This document shows positions 51,515 to 60,400 of a stretch of DNA of 64,000 bases, piece by piece. The notes under the pieces were generated by a model. The model saw only the letters and a program-made list of their open reading frames with translations. It did not search any database and was not told the origin of the DNA. Position 1 is the first letter of the stretch. The number at the start of each line of letters is the position of its first letter. This DNA comes from CAMTUW01 sp947085035 (GTDB taxonomy: Bacteria; Actinomycetota; Coriobacteriia; Anaerosomatales; PHET01), in contig CAMTUW010000010.1 of the NCBI GenBank assembly GCA_947085035.1, positions 62,001-126,000 on the forward strand, read 5' to 3'. Made by a program: the position numbers and the translations under genes.

Positions 51515-52756
51515 CTACTTGTGCTTCCGGTTGCCTTTCTTCGGCTGGTTGTTGCGAGTTCTTCCCCGTTTATGAGGCCGCTTGCCGTGCGCCTTGCGAC
51601 GGATCGCCTCGGCCGACGCGCGCGCTGTGCGGCGCTGCGACCCGACACGGACGGCAAGGCCCGCGCCGCCCGCAAGTGCAGTGACCCCAAACACCAGCAG
51701 CGCGAATGACTTGCCGCCGCTGGAAGTGCCGACTTGAAGAGTCGCCGCGAGCATGCCCATCTGACACGTCATCTGATACGTGCCGGCCTTGGTGGCGGGC
51801 AGATCGATCTTCGTGATTCCGTTGGCGGTCAATGGGGCTCTCACACCAAGCGCAGGAATCCACAGTTCGTCCGAGCAGACATTGTCGTCCTTACGGTCGA
51901 CGACGATGCGAACCGGCGTGTCTGCCGGGATGGCGAGCGTGGACGGCGTGAACGTGAACTTCTCAAGGCCCAACGGGACCTCGATCACCCCATCCGCCCC
52001 CTTCTGGAACTGGGATTCATCGACCTGAACGGATGCAGAGCCCAGAACAGCGCGCTTCGCCGTGTCGAAATTCACGGGCGACCCGAGCGCCGTCGCTCCT
52101 CGGTTCACCATCACGATGCCAAGAGCGACGATCATGACCGCTGCAGCAACCGACATGTACCGCTTGGAGCGCGAACCAAGGTAGCCCGCGATCGCCCCGT
52201 ATCCGAGCATCAACGGCGCGGTGCCCAGACCGAATCCCAGCATCATGAGCCCGCCGGTAGCGGTCGAACCCGAACCCGCCGCGGCCACCTGAGCTGCAAT
52301 CAACGGACCGCACGGCATCATACCCGTGATCAGCCCGAAGCCGATCGGCGTGACGAGACTCGATTCGCCCTCCGCCTGCTCGCCTTTCGCCCGGCGCCGC
52401 AGCGTGGAGAGCAGCGTCATGAAGAACTTCGGCGGGCGCGGCGCCAAGTGCATGAGTATGGGGAACTTACCGGTCATGCTCAGTCCCAGGAGCACCATGT
52501 AAGTGCCCGCGGCCACGCTGACCCAGCTCCGCGCCTCGGCGTTGACGAACGAACCCAGGCTGCCGAGCAGCAGGCCCACAACGGTATAACTGAGGATCTT
52601 GGCCCCGTGGTAGGCGAAGTGCGGCGTCATGCGGTGCAGTAGCGGTCCTTTGGTCGCGTCCTTGATCGCGTACGAGAGAACCATGTTTCCGCACATCATC
52701 ACGCAGTGGAAACTGGTGAGAAGCCCGGTGACGAACATCGGGATGAACAGGTTCAA
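51515..52756 (-). CDS. TauE/SafE-like (CcdA/UreH-type) transporter with C-terminal cupredoxin-like domain
   Basis: A 413-residue fusion. Residues 1-210 contain about six helices and the metal-pathway motifs FHCVMMCGNMV and GMMPCGPLIAAQ. Residues 245-340 resemble a cupredoxin: FTFTPSTLAIPADTPVRIVV, KDDNVCSDELWIP and AGTYQMTCQMGMLAATL with Cys and Met ligands. A final helix and a very basic tail (KRPHKRGRTRNNQPKKGNRK) end it. TTG start at 52756. Likely copper export or delivery across the membrane; the DUF2318 gene follows 43 bp later. Confidence 0.75.
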   Translation of the reverse strand: MNLFIPMFVTGLLTSFHCVMMCGNMVLSYAIKDATKGPLLHRMTPHFAYHGAKILSYTVVGLLLGSLGSFVNAEARSWVSVAAGTYMVLLGLSMTGKFPILMHLAPRPPKFFMTLLSTLRRRAKGEQAEGESSLVTPIGFGLITGMMPCGPLIAAQVAAAGSGSTATGGLMMLGFGLGTAPLMLGYGAIAGYLGSRSKRYMSVAAAVMIVALGIVMVNRGATALGSPVNFDTAKRAVLGSASVQVDESQFQKGADGVIEVPLGLEKFTFTPSTLAIPADTPVRIVVDRKDDNVCSDELWIPALGVRAPLTANGITKIDLPATKAGTYQMTCQMGMLAATLQVGTSSGGKSFALLVFGVTALAGGAGLAVRVGSQRRTARASAEAIRRKAHGKRPHKRGRTRNNQPKKGNRKHK

Positions 52757-52875
52757 GAAGAGGTCCTCGCTCTAGTGGCCCCGCGTGTCGCGGGAGGATC
52801 GGGTGTCTCGGCGCGGCACATTACCGAGGAGCCGACCACAGGGGGCGGCTCGCCATCGCTAGACTACGAGGAGAA

Positions 52876-53271
52876 TCAGAGCCTGAGCGGAGATGCCCAC
52901 CGTGCTGGGGCTGGTGGCGATCCGCCGGGACGTGGGGCGATCTGACCGCCGCAGCAGTCCTGCAAAGCGGTCACGGCTGGCTCTGCGGACAGCAAGCTGG
53001 CCACCCGGTCGAGCGGATCGACTGTCGACGGCGTCTGCGAGCAACAGTTGGCCTGAGGCAACGTTTCGGACGGGCAGCAGTCGCGCGTGTGATGGTCTTG
53101 ACTGGTTCCCTGATCAGACATCGCACCGGCGGACGCCGTAGCCGGCAACAACGCTAGGCAGACTGAGCCCACAGCGACGGCGATAAGCAGCACCGCAAGG
53201 CACAACCTGACTGAGTAAGCTATGCGGAGCCTCAGCGTCACCGGCCGTATCCTCTCGAGAACGTACGACAT
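52876..53271 (-). CDS. Small exported cysteine-rich protein
   Basis: About 131 residues: a signal-type helix (LCLAVLLIAVAVGSVCLALL), then a His/Cys-rich part with three CC pairs (RDCCPSE, NCCSQT, DCCGGQ) and DHH. The composition suits copper or zinc binding, and it precedes the TauE-cupredoxin gene on the same strand. ATG at 53271 is only a guess; 53310 is possible. About 235 bp upstream (to 53507) show nothing recognisable. Confidence 0.5.
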   Translation of the reverse strand: MSYVLERIRPVTLRLRIAYSVRLCLAVLLIAVAVGSVCLALLPATASAGAMSDQGTSQDHHTRDCCPSETLPQANCCSQTPSTVDPLDRVASLLSAEPAVTALQDCCGGQIAPRPGGSPPAPARWASPLRL

Positions 53272-53507
53272 CACAGATGCAACTGTCGTGCCGTCCGTGA
53301 TTGACTGCATTGTCCGTCATGCCTCGCGGCCGATTTAGCCCCTCTTTGCTGCGGATTCGTGGTTGGCCCGAAGCTCTGTCCGACCTACCGAGTATCGCCG
53401 GACACCGACGTGCGCAAGGGGTGTCAGCCGCTGCCGGTGCAGAAGAAGCGCGGACTCACACCGTGTGTGGTGCCCTCGCCGCCCGCGCGCTGCGTAGCTG
53501 CACCCAA

Positions 53508-54678
53508 TCAGGCAGGCTCCCGCAGTGGCGCGTGCAGGATCACGGACGCGATAAGCCCCACGACGATGCCCCAGAACGCGGCGCCGATCCCCAGCAGTTG
53601 CAGCCCCGAGGCGGTCACCAAGAACGTGATGAGCGCGGGTTCGCGCCGGCTCTCGTCACCCACGGCGGCCGCAAGCCCGCTGCCGATAGTGCCGATGAGA
53701 GCCAGCCCCGCTAGTGCGAACACCATCTCCTTGGGAAACATCGAGAACACCGAGGCGACCGTGGCGCCGAACAACCCGAACAGGATGAAGAACGCACCGA
53801 AACTCACACCGGAGACGTAGCGCTTCGACGGGTCGTCGTGGGCGTCCTTGCCCATCCCGATTGCTGCGACGATCGCAGCGAGGTTGATCGCGAACGCTCC
53901 GAACGGAGCAAGCACGAGTGCCGAGACCCCCGACCACGTGATCAGCGGCGAGATCGGCGGCTCGTAGCCGGCCGCTCGGATCACCGCCACGCCCGGCACG
54001 TTCTGCGAGGCCATTGTCACAATGAACAACGGCAGTGCAACGCTCGCAATCGCCGCTAGTGAGAGTTCAGGCATCACGAACACCGGGCGCGCGAGCGCCA
54101 CGTGCAGCTCGTCGAGTCTCAGGTGGCCCTGGGCGGCGACCACCGCGAGCCCCACCAGGAGCACCAGCGGGATCGCGTAGCGCGACCAGAAGCGCCGCGC
54201 GACCAGATAGACGAGCGCCATCGTCGCGACAAGCACGAACTCGCCCTCGAGCGAGCGGAACGCATCCATCCCGAAGCGCAGAAGCACCCCCGCGAGCATC
54301 GCGGCTCCAAGCGTCTGGGGGATGCGCGCCATCGCCCGCTCGAACCAGCCGGTCACGCCCACGAGCACGATGAGCGCGGCACAGACCATGAAAGCCCCCG
54401 ACCGCCTGCGCCATCGACACTCCGCTGACGCTGGTCACGAGCATCGCAGCGCCAGGCGTCGACCACGCCGTGAGTACCGGGATGCGGTACCGCACGGAAA
54501 GCGTGATCGAGGTCGTGCCGATGGCGATGCCCAGCGCGAGCATCCACGAGCCGATCTGCGCGTCAGTCGCACCAAGCGCCTGGGCGGCCTGAAACACGAT
54601 GACGGCCAAGCTCGAGAATGCGACGAGCACAGCCACGAGCCCGGCAACGATGGCCGACAGTGACAGATCCTTGAGCAC
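53508..54678 (-). pseudogene. benE: BenE-type benzoate/proton symporter, frameshifted
   Basis: The N-terminal third (LKDLSLSAIVAGLVAVLVAF, WSTPGAAMLVTSVSGVSMAQAVG) and the remaining two thirds (MVCAALIVLVGVTGWFERAM, MPELSLAAIASVALPLFIVT) are in different frames. They join at the C5 run at 54395-54399; removing one base restores SMAQAVGAFMVCAAL. All else is intact, so this is either a single-base indel, slippage in the run, or a sequencing error. GTG start at 54678 after GGGAAGGA. Confidence 0.8.
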
Positions 54679-54730
54679 CGCGATCCTTCCCAACGAGTTC
54701 CCAGCGTATCTCCCCACACTCAATCATACG

Positions 54731-54763
54731 GACGCCCGCCCCTCTGTGCGCGGAACGGGCGTC
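54731..54763. terminator. Hairpin beyond the tRNA 3'-end copy
   Basis: GACGCCCG (54731-54738) pairs with CGGGCGTC (54756-54763). In the reverse direction it lies just after the partial tRNA-Ser copy, where the terminator of an uninterrupted tRNA gene would be expected. Confidence 0.45.
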
Positions 54764-54775
54764 TTGAGTTTCGTA

Positions 54776-54810
54776 CTGGCGGAGAGCGAGGAATTCGAAC
54801 CCTCGTAACG
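54776..54810. repeat. Attachment-site-like copy of the tRNA-Ser 3' end
   Basis: A 35-bp sequence matching 57233-57267 (the 3' end and T arm of tRNA-Ser) at 33 of 35 positions, in the same orientation. No other part of a tRNA is present. Direct repeats of a tRNA 3' end are the classic footprint of integrative elements. Confidence 0.75.
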
Positions 54811-54901
54811 TACTCAGCGTATCGGAACCTGGAAGATTTTGCTAAAGCCCTTTCGCTTCTTGCGTGCGTTGCCGTGAACCTTGGGCGTCTCGGTCAAAGT
54901 C

Positions 54902-55786
54902 CTATTTCCAGATTGGGCACTCTCGCCAGTCGTCTGGGAAGCCCATGCGGTCACGCGGCAAGTCGGAGTAGTCGTCCAGAAGCGCGAGCAGCCTGGCCGT
55001 CCAGCCGCTCTGCGGCGCCACGTCGTCGAGCATGCATCTCAGGATGGTCAGCACTCCGAAGATGCGGTTGTTCGTCACGGCGACAGGCTCGTGCCACTTC
55101 CTGTCCTTGCGCGGAATCATCGGCTTGAACCCAAGCTCGCGATTCCACAGGCGTCCGTGGTGAGCGCAGATGTTGCGAATGATGTTGAGGGTCTTCAGCC
55201 ACGACTCCATGACTACCGCGTTGACCCCGAAGCGGTCAGCGATCTGACGCTTGATTGGCTGCGGGCTTCCTCGATACAGGCGCAGAAGCGTCCCGAAGGC
55301 CATGAGTTCGGTAATCATCCAGTACGGCGGCAGGGCGTGCGTGTCTCCGTATGCGCTCTTGAAGTGCTTGATGAACTGCTCCTGGCTGTTCTGGTACTCG
55401 TCCGTGATTCGGATGATGAACTTCGCATGCTCTTCGGGCTCTAGGCCGGGCAGGTTGTTGGGGTCGCGATAGCCGAATGGGCCCTGTACGTGGGCGAGTC
55501 GATACACGAGCTCGGTTCGGACGCAGATCTCGACCCGTTCGATAGCGTCGAGTACGAGCAGCCGCAGACGCCGGTCGAACGCGTAGCGTCTCCAGACCTT
55601 GGTCAGCGCGGTCCCCTCTTTGAACGAGCTGTCCTCGTTCCTGAACGGAAACCAGTAGCCGCTGAGTCGGTAGTAGCTGACGCTCTTCAGGCAACGAATC
55701 AGTTCGTCGCGGTCACACTCCATGCCACGGCCGATTAGCTTGTCTGCCTGCTCCTCATGCGTTAGCGCAGGCTTGGTGTACTCCAT
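54902..55786 (-). CDS. Abi_2 (AbiD/F) family HEPN protein, copy 1
   Basis: A 294-residue abortive-infection protein. ALTHEEQADKLIGRGMEC, SYYRLSGYWFPFR, RLLVLDAIERVEICVRTELV, YGDTHALPPYWMITELMAFG and the RNase-type RNICAHHGRLWNR (Rx4H) are family hallmarks. ATG at 55786 is used; the longer frame would include the leader hairpin. Upstream lies a stem-loop followed by a pyrimidine-rich tract. Probably an RNA-cleaving toxin activated by phage infection. Confidence 0.85.
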   Translation of the reverse strand: MEYTKPALTHEEQADKLIGRGMECDRDELIRCLKSVSYYRLSGYWFPFRNEDSSFKEGTALTKVWRRYAFDRRLRLLVLDAIERVEICVRTELVYRLAHVQGPFGYRDPNNLPGLEPEEHAKFIIRITDEYQNSQEQFIKHFKSAYGDTHALPPYWMITELMAFGTLLRLYRGSPQPIKRQIADRFGVNAVVMESWLKTLNIIRNICAHHGRLWNRELGFKPMIPRKDRKWHEPVAVTNNRIFGVLTILRCMLDDVAPQSGWTARLLALLDDYSDLPRDRMGFPDDWRECPIWK

Positions 55787-55806
55787 GAACGCCCCCAAGA
55801 AAGGAA

Positions 55807-55847
55807 AGACCCGCCGAGTGAGCATCGTTGAGAGGCTTGGCGGGTTT
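55807..55847 (-). ncRNA. Structured leader of Abi copy 1 (candidate regulatory RNA)
   Basis: On the reverse strand AAACCCGCCAAG pairs with CTCGGCGGGTCTTT (12 pairs including two G-T), followed by a T-rich run CTTTCCTTTCTT just before the RBS of the Abi gene. It looks like an attenuator or a small structured RNA. A second Abi gene has a similarly placed hairpin. Confidence 0.4.
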
Positions 55848-55927
55848 GCTGAGTAGATTCTAACACCTCGGTCGACCACGTGCGTCACCAGAATATCACC
55901 AATCAACCCCAATAATACCGTTTACAG

Positions 55928-55968
55928 ACGTTGCCCCGACCTCCCTTCAGGGGTGACCGGGGCAACGT
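55928..55968. terminator. Long hairpin between the two Abi genes
   Basis: ACGTTGCCCCG (55928-55938) and CGGGGCAACGT (55958-55968) are perfect 11-bp arms. It lies 40 bp after the stop of Abi copy 2 and upstream of the leader of copy 1, so it may end the first transcript or be part of a structured RNA. Confidence 0.5.
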
Positions 55969-56007
55969 TTGACCAGCCGGGAAATTCGAACTGCCGCAGC
56001 GCTTCCG

Positions 56008-56961
56008 CTACTCCGACAGTGCCCCCGGGTCGACCACAAGACTGTAGACCTCATCTGCGGGGCTGAAGCCCATCGCTAGCAGGATGGTGCCCACGGAGAT
56101 GGTCCTGAAGGCCTGACCCTCATGTTTGAGCAGGTGGACAACCGTGGTGATGAGATTCTGGAAGTCGGAGGGCGGTATCACTATGGCGAGATCCGCAAGC
56201 ACCTTCTTGACCGGAACATCTCTGGCCTTGCCAACGCGTGCGCAGTAGAACCGCTCTTCGTGGGCGCAAATGTTGCGGAAGTCGCCGAGTCGACGCAAGA
56301 TCTGGGCCATCTTGTGTGGCTCGATTCTCTGCGCTGCCGCGCCGTGCACTTCCTTTGAGTAGAAGCTGAACTCTTTGCAGATAGCCGCTCTGGTCTTCGC
56401 GCTCAGCAACGAGTAGAACTTCGACACCGTCCCAAAGGTCAGGAAGTTCGCGAGCACCCACAGAGGTACGTACTCATAGTTCGACAGATAGTGCTCGATG
56501 AAGTCCTTCGGGTGTCTCCCCTTCTTCACTTCCAGTGCCTTCTTGAGCGATTCGATCATCTTCTCCGCATCCTTGGCAGGTGGATTGGGGTCGTAGCTCG
56601 ACACCTGAAGATACGAGTCGCGATGCGGGTGGAGTTCACAGAAGACATGGACGATCAGCGTCTTCAGGGTGGTCTCCGCCACCAGGAGACACGGCAAGAA
56701 CGCCGCGCGGAGTCCTCGGTCGAGTTTGTGCAGGCGGTATATCTCATCGAACCCGGTGTCGGCCTTGTAGCGGTCATTGTGCGCGTTGCCTGTGGCCCAG
56801 CGGTCGATGAACGGGTCTTTGTAACCATTTACCACGGCATAGTAGCTTTCGCGCTGCAAGATGATGCGTGTATCAGCATCGACTTTGACGCCGCGTGATT
56901 CGAGCAGCGCGACGAGCTCATCGAACGAATGAAACGGCTTGTCCCCGGCCACGCCCCCCAT
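56008..56961 (-). CDS. Abi_2 (AbiD/F) family HEPN protein, copy 2
   Basis: A 317-residue protein of the same superfamily as copy 1 but divergent: HSFDELVALLESRGVKVDAD, ESYYAVVNGYKDPFIDRW, GFDEIYRLHKLDRGLRAAFL, NYEYVPLWVLANFLTFGTVS and FRNICAHEERFYCAR with the Rx4H catalytic motif. ATG at 56961 has GAGGG six bases upstream. A perfect hairpin lies 17 bp before the start codon. The two copies are not a recent duplication. Confidence 0.82.
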   Translation of the reverse strand: MGGVAGDKPFHSFDELVALLESRGVKVDADTRIILQRESYYAVVNGYKDPFIDRWATGNAHNDRYKADTGFDEIYRLHKLDRGLRAAFLPCLLVAETTLKTLIVHVFCELHPHRDSYLQVSSYDPNPPAKDAEKMIESLKKALEVKKGRHPKDFIEHYLSNYEYVPLWVLANFLTFGTVSKFYSLLSAKTRAAICKEFSFYSKEVHGAAAQRIEPHKMAQILRRLGDFRNICAHEERFYCARVGKARDVPVKKVLADLAIVIPPSDFQNLITTVVHLLKHEGQAFRTISVGTILLAMGFSPADEVYSLVVDPGALSE

Positions 56962-56978
56962 GCTTTCCCTCAGAATGC

Positions 56979-57006
56979 AGAAACCGCCCACAAAGGAGCG
57001 GTTTCT
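56979..57006 (-). ncRNA. Leader hairpin of Abi copy 2 (candidate regulatory RNA)
   Basis: AGAAACCGC and GCGGTTTCT are perfect 9-bp arms around a 10-nt loop. A reverse-strand promoter TTGTCT-18 bp-TAAACT about 100 bp upstream of the ATG would produce a structured leader that also contains a CCGTG/CACGG pairing. Confidence 0.4.
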
Positions 57007-57187
57007 ACAGTCCGTGCCGCCCGTAACGGTACACGGTCGATTCTCTGCAGTGAGTTTACCCCACTCTTTGAGTCGTAGACAAGACAAATCTTCTGATCGA
57101 ACCACCGATCGAACCACCCGGCGGGACGAAGACGCCCCGTCGATTGCGGCCATCCATCAGCCGCCAGGCACCCGACTACGTCGACCC

Positions 57188-57222
57188 AGAGGGCCCACTT
57201 CCCTGTGGGAAGCAGGCCCTCT
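57188..57222 (-). terminator. Terminator-like hairpin downstream of tRNA-Ser
   Basis: Nearly perfect 16-bp stem (AGAGGGCC...TTCCC paired with GGGAA...GGCCCTCT, one bulge/mismatch pair) with a 3-nt TGT loop, 12 bp beyond the tRNA 3' end. Confidence 0.6.
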
Positions 57223-57233
57223 TCATGTTCTGC

Positions 57234-57326
57234 TGGCGGAGAGGGAGGGATTCGAACCCTCGTAACGGGGGATACCCGCTAAACAGTTTTCGAGACTGCC
57301 GCATTCAACCACTCTGCCACCTCTCC
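57234..57326 (-). tRNA. tRNA-Ser (anticodon CGA)
   Basis: The reverse strand folds as a class II tRNA of 93 nt: acceptor GGAGAGG/CCTCTCC, D arm GTGGCAGAGTGGTTGAAT, anticodon loop CTCGAAA between CAGT and ACTG (anticodon CGA), long variable arm GCGGGTATCCCCCGT, T loop TTCGAAT, and an encoded CCA. Its last 35 bp are repeated at 54776-54810. Confidence 0.93.
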
Positions 57327-57495
57327 GCGGTGGCGCGAACCCCCGAAAGGCGGCTCGAAGCGCACGTGCGAGTATAGCGAGGAGGGCGCGGAGCGGCAAT
57401 CGCCCTGGGTGCATCGCCGATGTGGACAATCAGAAACGTCAGCCTGTCCTGCTATCCTGCGGTCAGCACCGTCCGCGCGGCATGAGGGGGCGTTC

Positions 57496-60400
57496 GTGCG
57501 CGACCCGATCGAGTCCTATTTCACCGAACTGCGCGACATCCACGCATCAGGCGCTGGCGTCGCCGAGACCAGCTACTACGGCCCGCTCGCCACGCTGCTC
57601 ACCGCGATGGGCTCCAAGCTCAAGCCGAAGGTCACCGCGATCATCAACCTGCGCAATACCGGCGCGGGCATCCCCGACGGCGGGCTGTTCACGGCCCCGC
57701 AGCTCAAGGGCTGGGACGTCGCCAGCGACCCGCTGCAGGGCCAGCTCCCCGCGCGCGGCGCCATCGAGGTCAAAGGCACCGCCGACGACGCATTCGCCGT
57801 GGCCGCATCCGAGCAGGTCGCCCGCTACGTCGAGCGCTACGGCCTCGTGCTGGTCACGAACCTCCGCGACTTCGTGCTCGTGGGCCGCAGTGCTGACGGT
57901 ACCGGCATGCGCGAGCTCGAGTCCTGCCGCCTCGCCACCTCCGAAGCCGGCTTCTGGGCCCGCGTAGCCAACCCGCGCACGTTCGCGGGTGACGCCGGCG
58001 AGGGCCTCTCGGAGTTCCTGCGCCGCGTGCTTCTGCACAACGCGCCGCTCTCGGACCCGAAGGATGTCGCGTGGTTCCTCGCGAGTTACGCGCGTACCGC
58101 TCGGCTGCGGCTCGAACAGCGCCACGAACTGCCCGCGCTCGATCAGCTGCGCAGCCAACTCGAGGAGTCGCTCGGCCTCAAGTTCGAAGGCGACAAGGGT
58201 GACCACTTCTTCCGCTCCACGCTCGTGCAGACGCTGTTCTACGGCATGTTCGCGAGCTGGGTGCTCTGGGCGCGCGACAAGGACCGCGCCGAGGAGGTCC
58301 CTTGGGACCGCCGCTTCCAGTGGGAGACCGCGAGCCAGACACTGCACGTCCCCATGGTCGCCGAGCTGTTCTACCAGTTCTCCAACCCCGGCCGCCTGCG
58401 CGACCTCCACATCGACGAGGTGCTCGAGTGGGCCGAAGAGATCCTGTGGCGCATCGACCGCGTCAGCTTCTTCGAGAAGTTCCAGGAGCAGCACGCCGTC
58501 CAGTACTTCTACGAGCCGTTCCTCGAGGCGTTCGACCCGCAGCTGCGCAAGGAGCTGGGCGTCTGGTACACGCCCGACGAGGTCGTCAAGTACATGGTCG
58601 CGCGCGTCGACTGGGCACTGCGCGAAGAGCTGGGCATCGCCGACGGCCTCGCCGATCCGAGCGTTGTCGTGCTCGACCCCTGCTGCGGTACCGGCGCGTT
58701 CCTGGTCGAGGTGCTCCGCAAGATCGACGAGACGCTCACCGCCAAGGGCGCTGACGCCCTCACCCGCCAGGACGTGAAGCGCGCCGCTATGGAGCGGGTC
58801 ATCGGCTTCGAGATCATGCCCGCGCCGTACGTGGTCGCGCACCTGCAGATGGGGATCCTGCTGGCCGAGCTGGGCGTGCCGCTCAAGGACGCCGATGAGC
58901 GAGCGGCCGTGTACCTCACGAATGCGCTGACGGGTTGGGGCGATGGTGCCGCCGCACCGCCGAAGGACAAGCGGGTCGGCGAGGGCCAGCTGCACTCGAC
59001 GCTGCTGTTCCCCGAGTTCGCCGAAGAGCGCGACGCCGCGAACCGCGTGAAGCGCGAGGAGAAGGTGCTCGTGGTGATCGGGAACCCGCCTTACAACGGA
59101 TTCGCCGGGGTTGCGCAGGATGAAGAGGCGATGCTGGTCGAGCCTTACAAGGAGGGCCTGAAATCCGAGTGGGGCATCACCAAGAACTACCTCGACGACC
59201 TCTATGTCCGATTCATCCGCCTTGCCGAACGAACAATCACCGCAAGTGCGCGCGGTGGAATTGCGTGTTACATCAGCAACTTCTCATGGCTATCAGACCC
59301 GTCGGCAGTCGTGATGCGCCAGAGCGTAATCTGCAACTTCGACGAACTCTCCATTGATAGCTTGAACGGAGACAGCCGAGAAACGGGGAAGCGAACGCCG
59401 GATGGCCTTCCCGATCCGAGCGTGTTCTCCGGGCCCACGGGAGCAGCGGGAATCCAAGTCGGAACGGCCGTCGCTCTAATGGTGTCCACGCATCCCAGGC
59501 GACTGAAGAAGGTGCTGTACCGGGACTTCTGGGGCGTCGACAAGAGGGCCGCCCTTGCGTCAATCGCATCCGGTCGCGCACCGGGTCCCGCTTATGTTGA
59601 GTTGACGCCCGCGCCTGGCAATCGGTTCGCACTTCGTCCGTTCAAGTCGACGCCCGGATACGAGACTTGGCCAGGCACCGTGGACCTCGTTGGAGCCGCG
59701 CCGAGCCTTGGACTCAACGAGAACCGCGGCGGCGCCCTAGTCGACTCCGATGCAACGCAATTGGTCGAGCGGATGACGACCTATTTTGATGAGACGCTTC
59801 ACCTCTCAGAACTGCCTCCTTCGCTAAAAGGTCTGAAGGCGTCTTGGGCTCGCTTCGACCCCGACGAAACACGTAGGAAGTTGCTCGCGGCGGGTGGCAT
59901 AGACGCGTCGCGCGTCACACCATTCCTGTCAAAGCCGTTCGCGGCGGAATGGGCGTACGCCGAACCCAAGGCAAAACTTTGGAACGAGGCGAGGGCGAGT
60001 CTGATCCGATCAGTTGGCCGCCGCACACGGTCACTACTTGTTCGGTCGCGCGCTCCACGGGCACTGGATGGAGCACCGTTCGGTGTCTTCACTGGGCTCG
60101 CTGATCAGCATGCACTGCACAAAGACGCGTACCTGATTCCTTTGACCTTGGAGCATTCGCCCGACTCGCTCTTGTCGGACACCGACTGTGGGCCGAACCT
60201 CAGTGGCAGGGCCACTGAGTACATCACTGCCATGGGTCTCCCAGACAGCGCAGCATCGAGTGAGACACTCTGGCTTCACGTACTTGCGGTTGGCTACTCC
60301 ACGATGTATCAGCGCGAGAACGACGACGCAATCAGGTCAGATTGGCCTCGCGCCCCACTCCCATCGGTGCCGGAGAATCTCGCTGTGTCATCGAAATTGG

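Noticed and set aside
54776..54810. A second tRNA gene
   Set aside because: Only the 3' end and T arm are present; no acceptor 5' strand, D arm or anticodon precedes them.
55970..56000. A third tRNA 3'-end copy (AAATTCGAACTG)
   Set aside because: Only the T-loop-like ATTCGAA is shared; the flanking bases do not pair as a T arm and do not match the other two copies.
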